A DNA stretch of 64,000 nucleotides from Pseudomonas fluorescens. Lineage in GTDB: Bacteria > Pseudomonadota > Gammaproteobacteria > Pseudomonadales > Pseudomonadaceae. The stretch lies in contig NZ_KZ477986.1 of assembly GCF_002837185.1 (NCBI RefSeq), positions 171,287 to 235,286 of the forward strand. The letters are read 5' to 3'. Within the stretch, counting starts at the first letter, position 1, and the number at the start of each line of letters is the position of its first letter. The position numbers were made by a program, and so were the translations under genes. The notes under the pieces are model-generated. The model did not search any database and had not been told where the DNA came from. It saw only the letters and a program-made list of their open reading frames with translations. This document shows, piece by piece, positions 1-6,441 of this stretch.

Positions 1-839
1 ATCGCATCGTCCGTGGACGCATGCCGACCCTGGAAATGATCAACGAACGTTTCGCCCGCTACACCCGCATCAGCATGTTCAACATGCTGCGCCGTTCCGC
101 GGACGTGGCGGTGGGCGGCGTGCAGGTGATGAAGTTCGGTGAATACGTACACTCGCTGTACGTGCCCACCAGCCTCAACCTGGTCAAGATCAAGCCGTTG
201 CGCGGCACCGCGCTGTTCATCCTTGACGCCAAGCTGGTGTTCAAACTGGTGGACAACTTCTTCGGCGGCGACGGCCGTCACGCCAAGATCGAAGGCCGTG
301 AATTCACCCCCACTGAGCTGCGCGTGGTGCGCATGGTGCTGGAGCAGGCCTTCATCGACTTGAAGGAAGCCTGGCAGGCGATCATGGAAGTCAATTTCGA
401 GTACATCAACTCGGAAGTGAACCCGGCCATGGCCAACATCGTCGGGCCGAGCGAAGCCATTGTGGTGTCCACGTTCCACATCGAACTCGATGGCGGCGGC
501 GGCGACCTGCACGTGACCATGCCGTACTCGATGATCGAGCCGGTGCGCGAAATGCTCGACGCCGGTTTCCAGTCGGATCTCGACGACCAGGACGAACGCT
601 GGGTCAAGGCCCTGCGCGAAGACCTGCTGGACGTCGACGTACCGCTGAGCGCCACCGTGGCCCGTCGCCAGCTGCGCCTGCGCGACATTCTGCACATGCA
701 GCCGGGGGACGTGATCCCCGTCGAATTGCCGGAAGAACTGATCATGCGCGCCAACGGCGTGCCGTCGTTCAAGGTCAAGCTCGGCTCTCACAAAGGCAAC
801 CTGGCGTTGCAAGTGATCGAACCGATCAACCGCCGCTGA
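1..839 (+). CDS. fliM: Flagellar motor switch protein FliM (5' end outside window)
   Basis: FliM forms the middle of the flagellar C-ring. It binds phosphorylated CheY through its N-terminus and switches rotation direction. The reading frame is already open at base 3 and gives 278 residues before the stop; the family is about 320 residues, so the N-terminal CheY-binding peptide lies outside the window. The visible part holds the CheC-like middle domain, including the segment FGGDGRHAKIEGREFTPTE, and a C-terminal SPOA domain (from about LDVDVPLSATVARRQLRLRD) that packs against FliN. It heads a tight cluster with fliN starting 34 bases downstream. An internal ATG at base 21 is not the true start, because the conserved sequence continues upstream of it. 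Confidence 0.97.
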   Translation, partial: RIVRGRMPTLEMINERFARYTRISMFNMLRRSADVAVGGVQVMKFGEYVHSLYVPTSLNLVKIKPLRGTALFILDAKLVFKLVDNFFGGDGRHAKIEGREFTPTELRVVRMVLEQAFIDLKEAWQAIMEVNFEYINSEVNPAMANIVGPSEAIVVSTFHIELDGGGGDLHVTMPYSMIEPVREMLDAGFQSDLDDQDERWVKALREDLLDVDVPLSATVARRQLRLRDILHMQPGDVIPVELPEELIMRANGVPSFKVKLGSHKGNLALQVIEPINRR

Positions 840-873
840 TCAACATTCATTTTTGCTACGCCGAGGACATGTA

Positions 874-1341
874 ATGGCTACCGAACACGAAAACACTTCC
901 GCCGAAGACCAGGCCCTGGCTGACGAGTGGGCTGCGGCCCTGGAAGAAACCGGCGATGTCGGCCAGGACGACATCGACGCGCTGCTGGCCGCCGACGCCG
1001 CGTCTGCACCGGCCGGCAAGCGCCTGGCGATGGAAGAATTCGGCAGCGTGCCGAAAAACAACGAGCCGGTGAGCCTCGACGGCCCCAACCTGGATGTGAT
1101 CCTGGACATTCCGGTGTCGATTTCCATGGAAGTGGGCAGCACCGAAATCAATATCCGCAACCTGCTGCAGCTCAACCAGGGCTCGGTGATCGAGCTGGAC
1201 CGCCTGGCCGGCGAGCCGTTGGACGTGCTGGTCAACGGCACGCTGATCGCCCATGGCGAAGTGGTGGTGGTCAACGAAAAGTTCGGCATCCGCCTGACCG
1301 ACGTGATCAGCCCGAGCGAACGCATCAAGAAGTTGCGCTGA
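874..1341 (+). CDS. fliN: Flagellar motor switch protein FliN
   Basis: FliN makes the lower C-ring of the flagellar switch and docks export chaperone complexes. The protein has 155 residues: an acidic, variable N-terminal half and a C-terminal SPOA domain (about residues 75-150, starting at ILDIPVSISMEVGSTEI). The start at 874 was chosen because a GAGGA ribosome site lies at 863-867 with 6-base spacing and the protein then begins MATEHENTSAEDQ; an in-frame TTG at 853 would place the ribosome site inside the gene. The stop overlaps the fliO start region by less than one codon, indicating translational coupling. Confidence 0.96.
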   Translation: MATEHENTSAEDQALADEWAAALEETGDVGQDDIDALLAADAASAPAGKRLAMEEFGSVPKNNEPVSLDGPNLDVILDIPVSISMEVGSTEINIRNLLQLNQGSVIELDRLAGEPLDVLVNGTLIAHGEVVVVNEKFGIRLTDVISPSERIKKLR

Positions 1342-1342
1342 A

Positions 1343-1777
1343 ATGAAGTACTCGATGGCGGGACTGTGGCTGGCGCTGCCATTGAGCGCGCTGGCGGCCG
1401 AGCCGGTCGCGCAAGCGGCGGCGGCACCGGCGGTCGGCAGCGTCGGCGGGCAGTTGACGCAGTTGCTGCTCGGCCTGTTACTGGTGATCGGCTTGATCTT
1501 CGTGCTGGCCTGGCTGATGCGCCGTGTGCAGCGCATCGGCCCGGGCAATGCCCAGGTGATCGAGCTGGTTGGCTCGCGCGCACTCGGCCCGCGGGACCGG
1601 CTGGTGCTGGTGCAGGTGGGCGAGGAGCAGATCCTGCTCGGCATCACCCCTGGCCGCATCACCCCGTTGCACGTACTCAAGACCCCGGTGGACGCGGCCA
1701 GCACCGAGACCGCCACGCCAGAATTCGCCCAGCGCCTGATGGAATTGCTGGGCAAGGATCAGAAGGATAAGAAGTAA
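1343..1777 (+). CDS. fliO: Flagellar export apparatus protein FliO
   Basis: FliO is a small membrane protein that helps assemble the FliP export-gate complex. The 144-residue product has a signal-like hydrophobic N-terminus ending near ALAAE, a transmembrane helix at about residues 34-55 ([18 protein letters not shown]), then a basic cytoplasmic tail with the conserved [22 protein letters not shown] segment seen across FliO. The start codon follows the fliN stop by one base, and the stop overlaps the fliP start (shared A of TAATG at 1775-1779). Identification rests on position plus this moderately conserved tail. Confidence 0.94.
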   Translation: MKYSMAGLWLALPLSALAAEPVAQAAAAPAVGSVGGQLTQLLLGLLLVIGLIFVLAWLMRRVQRIGPGNAQVIELVGSRALGPRDRLVLVQVGEEQILLGITPGRITPLHVLKTPVDAASTETATPEFAQRLMELLGKDQKDKK

Positions 1778-2520
1778 TGCGCGTGTTCCTGACGCTCATG
1801 CTGTTGCTGGCCGCGCCGATGGCACTGGGCGCCGACCCGTTGTCGATCCCGGCGATTACCCTGGGCACCAATGCGGCCGGCGCGCAGGAATACTCGGTCA
1901 GCCTGCAGATCCTGCTGATCATGACCGCGCTGAGTTTTATCCCGGCGTTCGTCATGCTGATGACCAGCTTTACGCGGATCATCATCGTGTTCTCGATCCT
2001 GCGCCAGGCCCTGGGCCTGCAGCAGACGCCGTCGAACCAGATCCTCACCGGCATGGCGCTGTTTTTGACGCTGTTCATCATGGCGCCGGTATTTGACAAG
2101 GTGAACCAGCAAGCCCTGCAGCCTTACCTTGCGGAAAAGCTCACGGCCCAGGACGCGATCGACAAGGCCCAGGGCCCGATCAAGGACTTCATGCTGTCGC
2201 AGACCCGCTCCAGCGACCTTGAGTTGTTCATGCGCCTGTCCAAGCGTACCGACATTGCCACCCCGGACCAGGCGCCGCTGACGATTCTGGTGCCGGCCTT
2301 CGTCACCTCGGAATTGAAGACCGCGTTCCAGATCGGCTTTATGATCTTCATCCCGTTCCTGATCATCGACCTGGTGGTGGCGAGCGTGCTGATGGCAATG
2401 GGTATGATGATGCTGTCGCCACTGATCATCTCGCTGCCGTTCAAGATCATGCTGTTTGTGCTGGTGGACGGCTGGGCGCTGATTATCGGCACCCTGGCCG
2501 GCAGTTTCGGGGGGGTATAG
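1777..2520 (+). CDS. fliP: Flagellar type III export gate protein FliP
   Basis: FliP forms the core of the flagellar export gate together with FliQ and FliR. The 247-residue protein begins with a cleavable signal peptide ([19 protein letters not shown]), followed by four membrane segments and the family signature around [18 protein letters not shown] and the C-terminal [16 protein letters not shown]. Length is as expected for the family. It overlaps fliO and is followed after four bases by fliQ. Confidence 0.97.
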   Translation: MRVFLTLMLLLAAPMALGADPLSIPAITLGTNAAGAQEYSVSLQILLIMTALSFIPAFVMLMTSFTRIIIVFSILRQALGLQQTPSNQILTGMALFLTLFIMAPVFDKVNQQALQPYLAEKLTAQDAIDKAQGPIKDFMLSQTRSSDLELFMRLSKRTDIATPDQAPLTILVPAFVTSELKTAFQIGFMIFIPFLIIDLVVASVLMAMGMMMLSPLIISLPFKIMLFVLVDGWALIIGTLAGSFGGV

Positions 2521-2524
2521 GGCT

Positions 2525-2794
2525 ATGACCCCTGAAGTTGCCGTCGACCTGTTCCGTGAAGCGCTGTGGCTGACCACGCTGATGGTCGCCGTGCTGGTGG
2601 TGCCGAGCCTGCTGGTCGGCCTGCTGGTGGCGATGTTCCAGGCCGCCACCCAGATCAACGAACAGACCCTGAGCTTCCTGCCACGCCTGCTGGTGATGCT
2701 GATCACCCTGATCGTCGCCGGCCCGTGGCTGGTGCAAACCTTCATGGAATACATCCTGCAGCTGTACGGCAGTATTCCGCAGTTGATCGGCTGA
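2525..2794 (+). CDS. fliQ: Flagellar export gate protein FliQ
   Basis: FliQ is an 89-residue export-gate subunit with two transmembrane helices (about residues 16-40 and 52-74). The start MTPEVAVDLFREALW and the loop FQAATQINEQTLSFLPR are typical of the family. It lies between fliP (4-base gap) and fliR (4-base gap), in the order fliP-fliQ-fliR found in nearly all flagellated bacteria. Confidence 0.97.
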   Translation: MTPEVAVDLFREALWLTTLMVAVLVVPSLLVGLLVAMFQAATQINEQTLSFLPRLLVMLITLIVAGPWLVQTFMEYILQLYGSIPQLIG

Positions 2795-2798
2795 GCCG

Positions 2799-3584
2799 AT
2801 GCAGTCCTTGTTGGCCTTGACCGACACCCAGATCAGTACCTGGGTGGCCTCGTTCATCCTGCCGCTGTTTCGCGTCACGGCCATGTTGATGGCCATGCCG
2901 GTGTTCGGCACCACCCTCGTACCACGGCGTGTGCGCCTGTATTTCGCGGTGGCCATTACGGTAGTGATCGTGCCTGGCCTGCCGCCGATGCCGCCGGTCA
3001 GCGCGCTCGACCTCAGTGCGCTGCTGCTGATTGCCGAACAGGTCCTGATCGGCGCCATGCTGGGCTTTTCCCTGAGCCTGTTCTTCCAGGCGTTTGTGGT
3101 GGCCGGGCAAATCATCTCGATCCAGATGGGCATGGGCTTCGCGTCCATGGTCGACCCCACCAACGGCGTGTCGGCGGCGGTGATCGGGCAATTTTTGACC
3201 ATGTTGGTAACCTTGCTGTTCCTGGCCATGAACGGCCATCTGGTGGCGTTCGAGGTGCTGACCGAAAGCTTTACCACTTTGCCAGTGGGCTCGGGGCTGG
3301 TGGTCAACCATTTCTGGGAGTTGGTGGGGCGCCTCGGCTGGGTGCTGGGCGCGTCCTTGCTGCTGGTGCTGCCGGCGATCACCGCGCTGCTGGTGGTCAA
3401 CATCGCGTTTGGCGTGATGACCCGCGCGGCGCCGCAGCTGAACATTTTCTCGATTGGCTTCCCCTTGACCCTGGTGATGGGCATGGGGATTTTCTGGATC
3501 GGCCTGGCTGACATTCTCAATCAGTATCAACCGCTGGCGACCGAAGCCCTGCAGTTCTTACGTGACCTGGCACGGGCGCGCTGA
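2799..3584 (+). CDS. fliR: Flagellar export gate protein FliR
   Basis: FliR joins FliP and FliQ in the export gate and contacts FlhB. The 261-residue polytopic membrane protein has about six hydrophobic segments, the conserved FRVTAMLMAMPVFG near residue 25 and the segment QMGMGFASMVDPTNG around residue 110. Starts four bases after fliQ and ends three bases before flhB, so it belongs to the same transcript. Confidence 0.97.
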   Translation: MQSLLALTDTQISTWVASFILPLFRVTAMLMAMPVFGTTLVPRRVRLYFAVAITVVIVPGLPPMPPVSALDLSALLLIAEQVLIGAMLGFSLSLFFQAFVVAGQIISIQMGMGFASMVDPTNGVSAAVIGQFLTMLVTLLFLAMNGHLVAFEVLTESFTTLPVGSGLVVNHFWELVGRLGWVLGASLLLVLPAITALLVVNIAFGVMTRAAPQLNIFSIGFPLTLVMGMGIFWIGLADILNQYQPLATEALQFLRDLARAR

Positions 3585-3587
3585 GCC

Positions 3588-4724
3588 ATGGCCGAGAGCG
3601 AGAGTGGTCAGGACAAGACAGAAGACCCCACGGAGAAACGTAAAAAGGACTCCAGGGAAAAGGGCGAGATCGCGCGCTCCAAAGAGCTCAATACCGTTGC
3701 GACCATGATGGCCGGCGCCGGTGCCTTGCTGATCTATGGCGGTGGTTTGGCGCTGGACTTGCTGGAGCTGATGAAGCACAACTTCAGTCTGCCCCGGGAG
3801 GTGTTGCTCAACCCCGATTCCATGGGCCAGTACCTGCTGCATTCAGGCAAGATCGCGCTGCTGGCGGTGCAGCCGATTCTCATCACCTTGCTGCTGGCCG
3901 CGTTGATCGGCCCGGTCGCCCTCGGCGGCTGGCTGTTCGCCGCCGGCAGCATGGCGCCCAAGTTCAGCCGTATGAACCCGGGCGCCGGGCTCAAACGCAT
4001 GTTTTCCACCAAGGCCCTGGTGGAGCTGCTCAAGGCCCTGGCCAAATTCATCCTGATCCTGTTCGTGGCGTTGGCGGTGTTGTCGTCCGACATCGACGAC
4101 CTGCTGCGCATCGCCCATGAGCCGCTGGAGTCGGCGATCATTCACAGCCTGCAAGTGGTGGGGTGGAGCGCGTTGTGGATGTCCGCCGGGTTGATCATCA
4201 TCGCGGCAGTGGACGCGCCGATCCAGTTGTGGGAAAGCCACAAGAAACTGCTGATGACCAAGCAGGAAGTGCGCGACGAACACAAGGACCAGGAAGGGCG
4301 CCCGGAGGTCAAGCAACGCATCCGCCAATTGCAGCGGGAAATGTCCCAGCGCAAGATGATGGCCTCGGTGCCCGACGCCGACGTGATCATCACCAACCCG
4401 ACCCACTATGCCGTGGCTCTCAAGTACGACCCGGAGAAGGGCGGCGCGCCGATGCTGCTGGCCAAGGGCAGCGACTTTACTGCGTTGAAGATCCGTGAGA
4501 TCGCCGTGGCCAACGACATTCTGCTGCTGGAATCCCCGGCGCTGGCACGCTCGATCTTCTACTCCACGGATCTTGACCAGGAAATCCCCGCCGGGTTGTA
4601 CCTGGCGGTGGCGCAGGTGCTGGCCTACGTCTACCAGATCCGCCAATACCGGGCGGGCAAGGGCAAGCGGCCTGATCCGCTCAAGGACCTGCCGATTCCG
4701 CCAGACCTGCGCCGCGACGCCTGA
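3588..4724 (+). CDS. flhB: Flagellar export switch protein FlhB
   Basis: FlhB switches export specificity from rod/hook to filament substrates by self-cleavage. The 378-residue protein has a charged N-terminus (DKTEDPTEKRKKDSREKGE), four transmembrane segments up to about residue 215, and a cytoplasmic domain with the autocleavage motif NPTH at residues 270-273. It is the last gene of the fliM-flhB block; downstream the flagellar genes are separated by a non-flagellar insert before flhA. Confidence 0.97.
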   Translation: MAESESGQDKTEDPTEKRKKDSREKGEIARSKELNTVATMMAGAGALLIYGGGLALDLLELMKHNFSLPREVLLNPDSMGQYLLHSGKIALLAVQPILITLLLAALIGPVALGGWLFAAGSMAPKFSRMNPGAGLKRMFSTKALVELLKALAKFILILFVALAVLSSDIDDLLRIAHEPLESAIIHSLQVVGWSALWMSAGLIIIAAVDAPIQLWESHKKLLMTKQEVRDEHKDQEGRPEVKQRIRQLQREMSQRKMMASVPDADVIITNPTHYAVALKYDPEKGGAPMLLAKGSDFTALKIREIAVANDILLLESPALARSIFYSTDLDQEIPAGLYLAVAQVLAYVYQIRQYRAGKGKRPDPLKDLPIPPDLRRDA

Positions 4725-4738
4725 ACGCTGCTGCTCAC

Positions 4739-4839
4739 TGTAGGAGCGAGCTTGCTCGCGAAAAACTCACGGTCGCCGCGTTCATCCTGACGCCCCGCGT
4801 TATCGTTACCCACCTTCGCGAGCCAGCTCGCTCCTACAG
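4739..4839. repeat. REPIN (inverted REP pair, GGAGCGAGCTTGCTCGCG family)
   Basis: Two copies of a short imperfect palindrome in opposite orientation: TAGGAGCGAGCTTGCTCGCG at the left and its near-complement CGCGAGCCAGCTCGCTCCTA at the right, with about 60 bases between. This is the arrangement of Pseudomonas REP doublets mobilised by RAYT transposases. No RAYT gene is in the window. It lies just after flhB and may also stabilise or end its transcript. Confidence 0.85.
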
Positions 4840-4854
4840 GAGGGTGCCCATTAC

Positions 4855-4870
4855 CTGTCAACTTTGACAG
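4855..4870. promoter_or_regulatory. Palindromic box CTGTCA-N4-TGACAG (copy 1)
   Basis: A perfect 6-base inverted repeat with a 4-base spacer, CTGTCAACTTTGACAG. It sits inside a 25-base block (4852-4876) repeated exactly at 5155-5179. It lies about 72 bases upstream of a small cold-shock-domain-like gene. Related boxes precede the two giant genes near 59.9 and 63.2 kb. Likely an operator or activator site; the binding protein is unknown. Confidence 0.6.
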
Positions 4871-4942
4871 TAGCCATTACGCCGCCTTCACTGTTTGATA
4901 CAGCGATGAGCCACGCAGCCATGCGCGGCTCGGGAGGCGGTG

Positions 4943-5119
4943 ATGAGCAGGGGCACGGTCAGGTGGTGCGATGCGGTCAAGGGCATTGGCTTCAAGGCTC
5001 TGGATCGCGATGGCAATGAGGTTGGCGTTCAGTCGACAAGCGTTAAGAACGCTGACGTCCCCCAAGCCCCTCCCAAGCTGCGAAAACCCCACACGCGAAA
5101 AAAAGCACCGGATGCATGA
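4943..5119 (+). CDS. 58-residue cold-shock-domain-like small protein
   Basis: A short gene beginning MSRGTVRWCDAVKGIGFK. The start has a strong ribosome site, GGGAGG at 4932-4937, five bases upstream. The first 35 residues resemble the beginning of a cold-shock (CspA) domain: GTVRWCDAVKGIGF matches the usual GTVKWFN-x-KGFGF pattern, followed by an acidic turn DRDGNEVGV where Csp proteins have a DG-x-DVFVH strand. The phenylalanines of the RNA-binding motifs are partly lost (WC for WF; GIGF kept; no FVH), and the C-terminus is a proline/lysine-rich basic tail instead of the last strands. So this is a divergent, possibly truncated member; nucleic-acid binding is inference. It is preceded by the palindromic box at 4855 and followed by a second small gene with the same box. 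Confidence 0.6.
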   Translation: MSRGTVRWCDAVKGIGFKALDRDGNEVGVQSTSVKNADVPQAPPKLRKPHTRKKAPDA

Positions 5120-5157
5120 TTCGCCAGCTCTAGCACCTAACGGCGACCCCCGTCTAC

Positions 5158-5173
5158 CTGTCAACTTTGACAG
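5158..5173. promoter_or_regulatory. Palindromic box CTGTCA-N4-TGACAG (copy 2)
   Basis: Identical in sequence to the box at 4855-4870, again as part of the same 25-base block (5155-5179). It lies about 80 bases upstream of the second small cold-shock-like gene. Similar distance to the start codon in both cases supports a regulatory role rather than chance. Confidence 0.6.
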
Positions 5174-5253
5174 TAGCCACAGGGCGCTTCCCGTTGTTTA
5201 TTACATACCTGGCACTTCGCGCATGTAGTAAACCAGATGCAGGGAGAGCGGTA

Positions 5254-5481
5254 TTGAAGGCGGCGACGGGTACTGTCAAATCCTATGAGTTGACCCGCGG
5301 CGAGTGGTTGATTGCGTTGGACGACGGGGAAGAAAACATCTTCATCGATTGGAGCGATTGGCATTGGACTGCACTGTCGATTGGTGAGCAGATAACCTTT
5401 CAGATGATCCATAAACCCAACGGCGTCTATGCACTCCCCATCAGTGCGAGTAATGACACGGAGGCGGGACCCGATGGGTAA
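5254..5481 (+). CDS. 75-residue divergent cold-shock-domain-like protein
   Basis: Small protein starting at TTG (5254), chosen because AGGGAGAG at 5241-5248 is well spaced and because similarity to the cold-shock fold starts right there: ATGTVKSYELTRGEW, then IALDDGEENIFIDWSDW and LSIGEQITFQMIHKPNG. These align in order with the GTVKWF, DDGxDVFVH and LxEGQxVxFxVxxGxKG segments of CspA-type OB folds, but the aromatic RNA-binding residues are mostly changed. Nucleic-acid binding is therefore uncertain. A longer reading from ATG 5167 would include the leader and lacks a ribosome site. It shares its palindromic box with the gene at 4943. Confidence 0.6.
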   Translation: MKAATGTVKSYELTRGEWLIALDDGEENIFIDWSDWHWTALSIGEQITFQMIHKPNGVYALPISASNDTEAGPDG

Positions 5482-5587
5482 AGGAGAGCGGCAATCGCAA
5501 CGGGCACGGTGAGGTCCGCAGGCTGAGAATGTGCGTACGGTTGACTCAACCGAATAGCCGTTTATTTCAAGGCAGATCACAGCTCAA

Positions 5588-5614
5588 ATGTAGGAGGGGG
5601 CTTGCTCCCACAGT
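5588..5614. repeat. Single REP palindrome
   Basis: TGTAGGAGGGGGCTTGCTCC followed by CACA, a hybrid of the two REP families seen in the window. It stands alone, directly downstream (on the - strand) of the DUF3077-like pseudogene. Confidence 0.75.
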
Positions 5615-5623
5615 TGGACCGCG

Positions 5624-5877
5624 TTATGCGCTGCTTGCGGTGTCCGTCATTCCGGTGTCGGCGTGCACACGATCAGCCAGTAATTGCGCCAGTTCGATCA
5701 ACTGCGCAACGCCAAGCAATTCCTCTCGTTTCGAGCCTTCCAGGTCAAAGGCCAGGTCGCAGCTCGGCGCATTGGCCGAAGCGAGTGTTTCGCTGAGGTT
5801 GACCAGCAGGTCTTCGCTGCTGATGCCGTCGGCTACGGTAACAGCCGGATGGGGGGATTTGGGGTGGGTTTGATCAC
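5624..5877 (-). pseudogene. DUF3077/DUF6124-like small protein, frameshifted at a G6/C6 tract
   Basis: On the - strand a GTG at 5877, behind a GAGGA ribosome site, opens the reading MIKPTPNPP, the usual beginning of the Pseudomonas DUF3077 family, but hits a stop after 14 codons. The family's conserved core (VADGISSEDLLVNLSETLAS, later DLEGSKREELLGVAQLIELA, ending near 5624) continues in the next frame. The switch falls at a run of six C on the coding strand (G6 at 5851-5856 on +). One extra C would restore an intact protein of about 84 residues. Function of the family is unknown; members are small and often occur in several genomic copies. The gene is either broken, phase-variable at the homopolymer, or affected by a sequencing error. 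Confidence 0.7.
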
Positions 5878-6207
5878 TGTGAATATCCTCGGTAAAGGTG
5901 GAGCTGCCAATGATCGCCGCGATGCGATGGACGGTGGCAGCTGTGCGCAGGTTCGCGGACCGGTTACCAAGGAACCCGGCATACCCGAAGGTATCCCGCG
6001 CACAGCCACCATAAGGGCCGCACAGTAAACGACAAAAAATCGCTGACTGAAAGCGGACAATGGTGCTTCTGCGCATTGGTAAACCGGGCCGCGACGCCCG
6101 TCCGCTGCGTTTGCAGCGGTGTACGGAGACTAGAGAGCGGGTTTCCTAGGGGCAACCCAAATCCTTGTCGGAAATTTCCTGGGCATTACCTGGCTGCACA
6201 CAAAACC

Positions 6208-6302
6208 AAATGTGGGAGGGGGCTTGCCCCCGATCGCAGTGTGTCAGTCAACAAATCCATAGCTGATACCCCGCTATCGGGGGCAAGCCCCCTCCCACAT
6301 TT
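6208..6302. repeat. REPIN (TGTGGGAGGGGGCTTGCCCCCGAT family)
   Basis: Inverted pair of the second REP family: left copy starting at 6208, right copy (ATCGGGGGCAAGCCCCCTCC then CACA) ending at 6302, with about 45 bases between. It lies in the flhB-flhA insert, about 60 bases upstream of the flhA sigma-54 promoter. Confidence 0.85.
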
Positions 6303-6363
6303 GAATGGATTCAGGCCCGATGGCCTGGGACGCTTGGCAGGTCGTCAGAGCCCGAAAGCAAAG

Positions 6364-6380
6364 TTGGAAGGCTTCTTGCA
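6364..6380 (+). promoter_or_regulatory. Probable sigma-54 promoter of flhA
   Basis: TTGGAAGGCTTCTTGCA has GG and GC exactly ten bases apart and the TTGG-N8-TTGCA spacing of RpoN (-24/-12) promoters. It is 62 bases upstream of the flhA start. In Pseudomonas flhA belongs to the FleQ/RpoN-controlled flagellar class, which fits. Three of the four CACG consensus bases in the middle differ, so activity is inferred. Confidence 0.6.
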
Positions 6381-6441
6381 ATACCGCCTTCAGGACGCCT
6401 CACAGCGTCAAAACTTTGCTTCAAGGACACGAGGAATACCG

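Noticed and set aside
4877..5164. 95-codon - strand frame (MTGRRGSPLGARAG...) opposite the first micro-gene
   Set aside because: It reads through the complement of the palindromic block and leader; the + strand frame has the better ribosome site and a domain-like pattern.
6076..6441. N-terminal extension of flhA to ATG 6076
   Set aside because: It would translate a REPIN and the sigma-54 promoter; GTG 6442 has a proper ribosome site and gives the family length.
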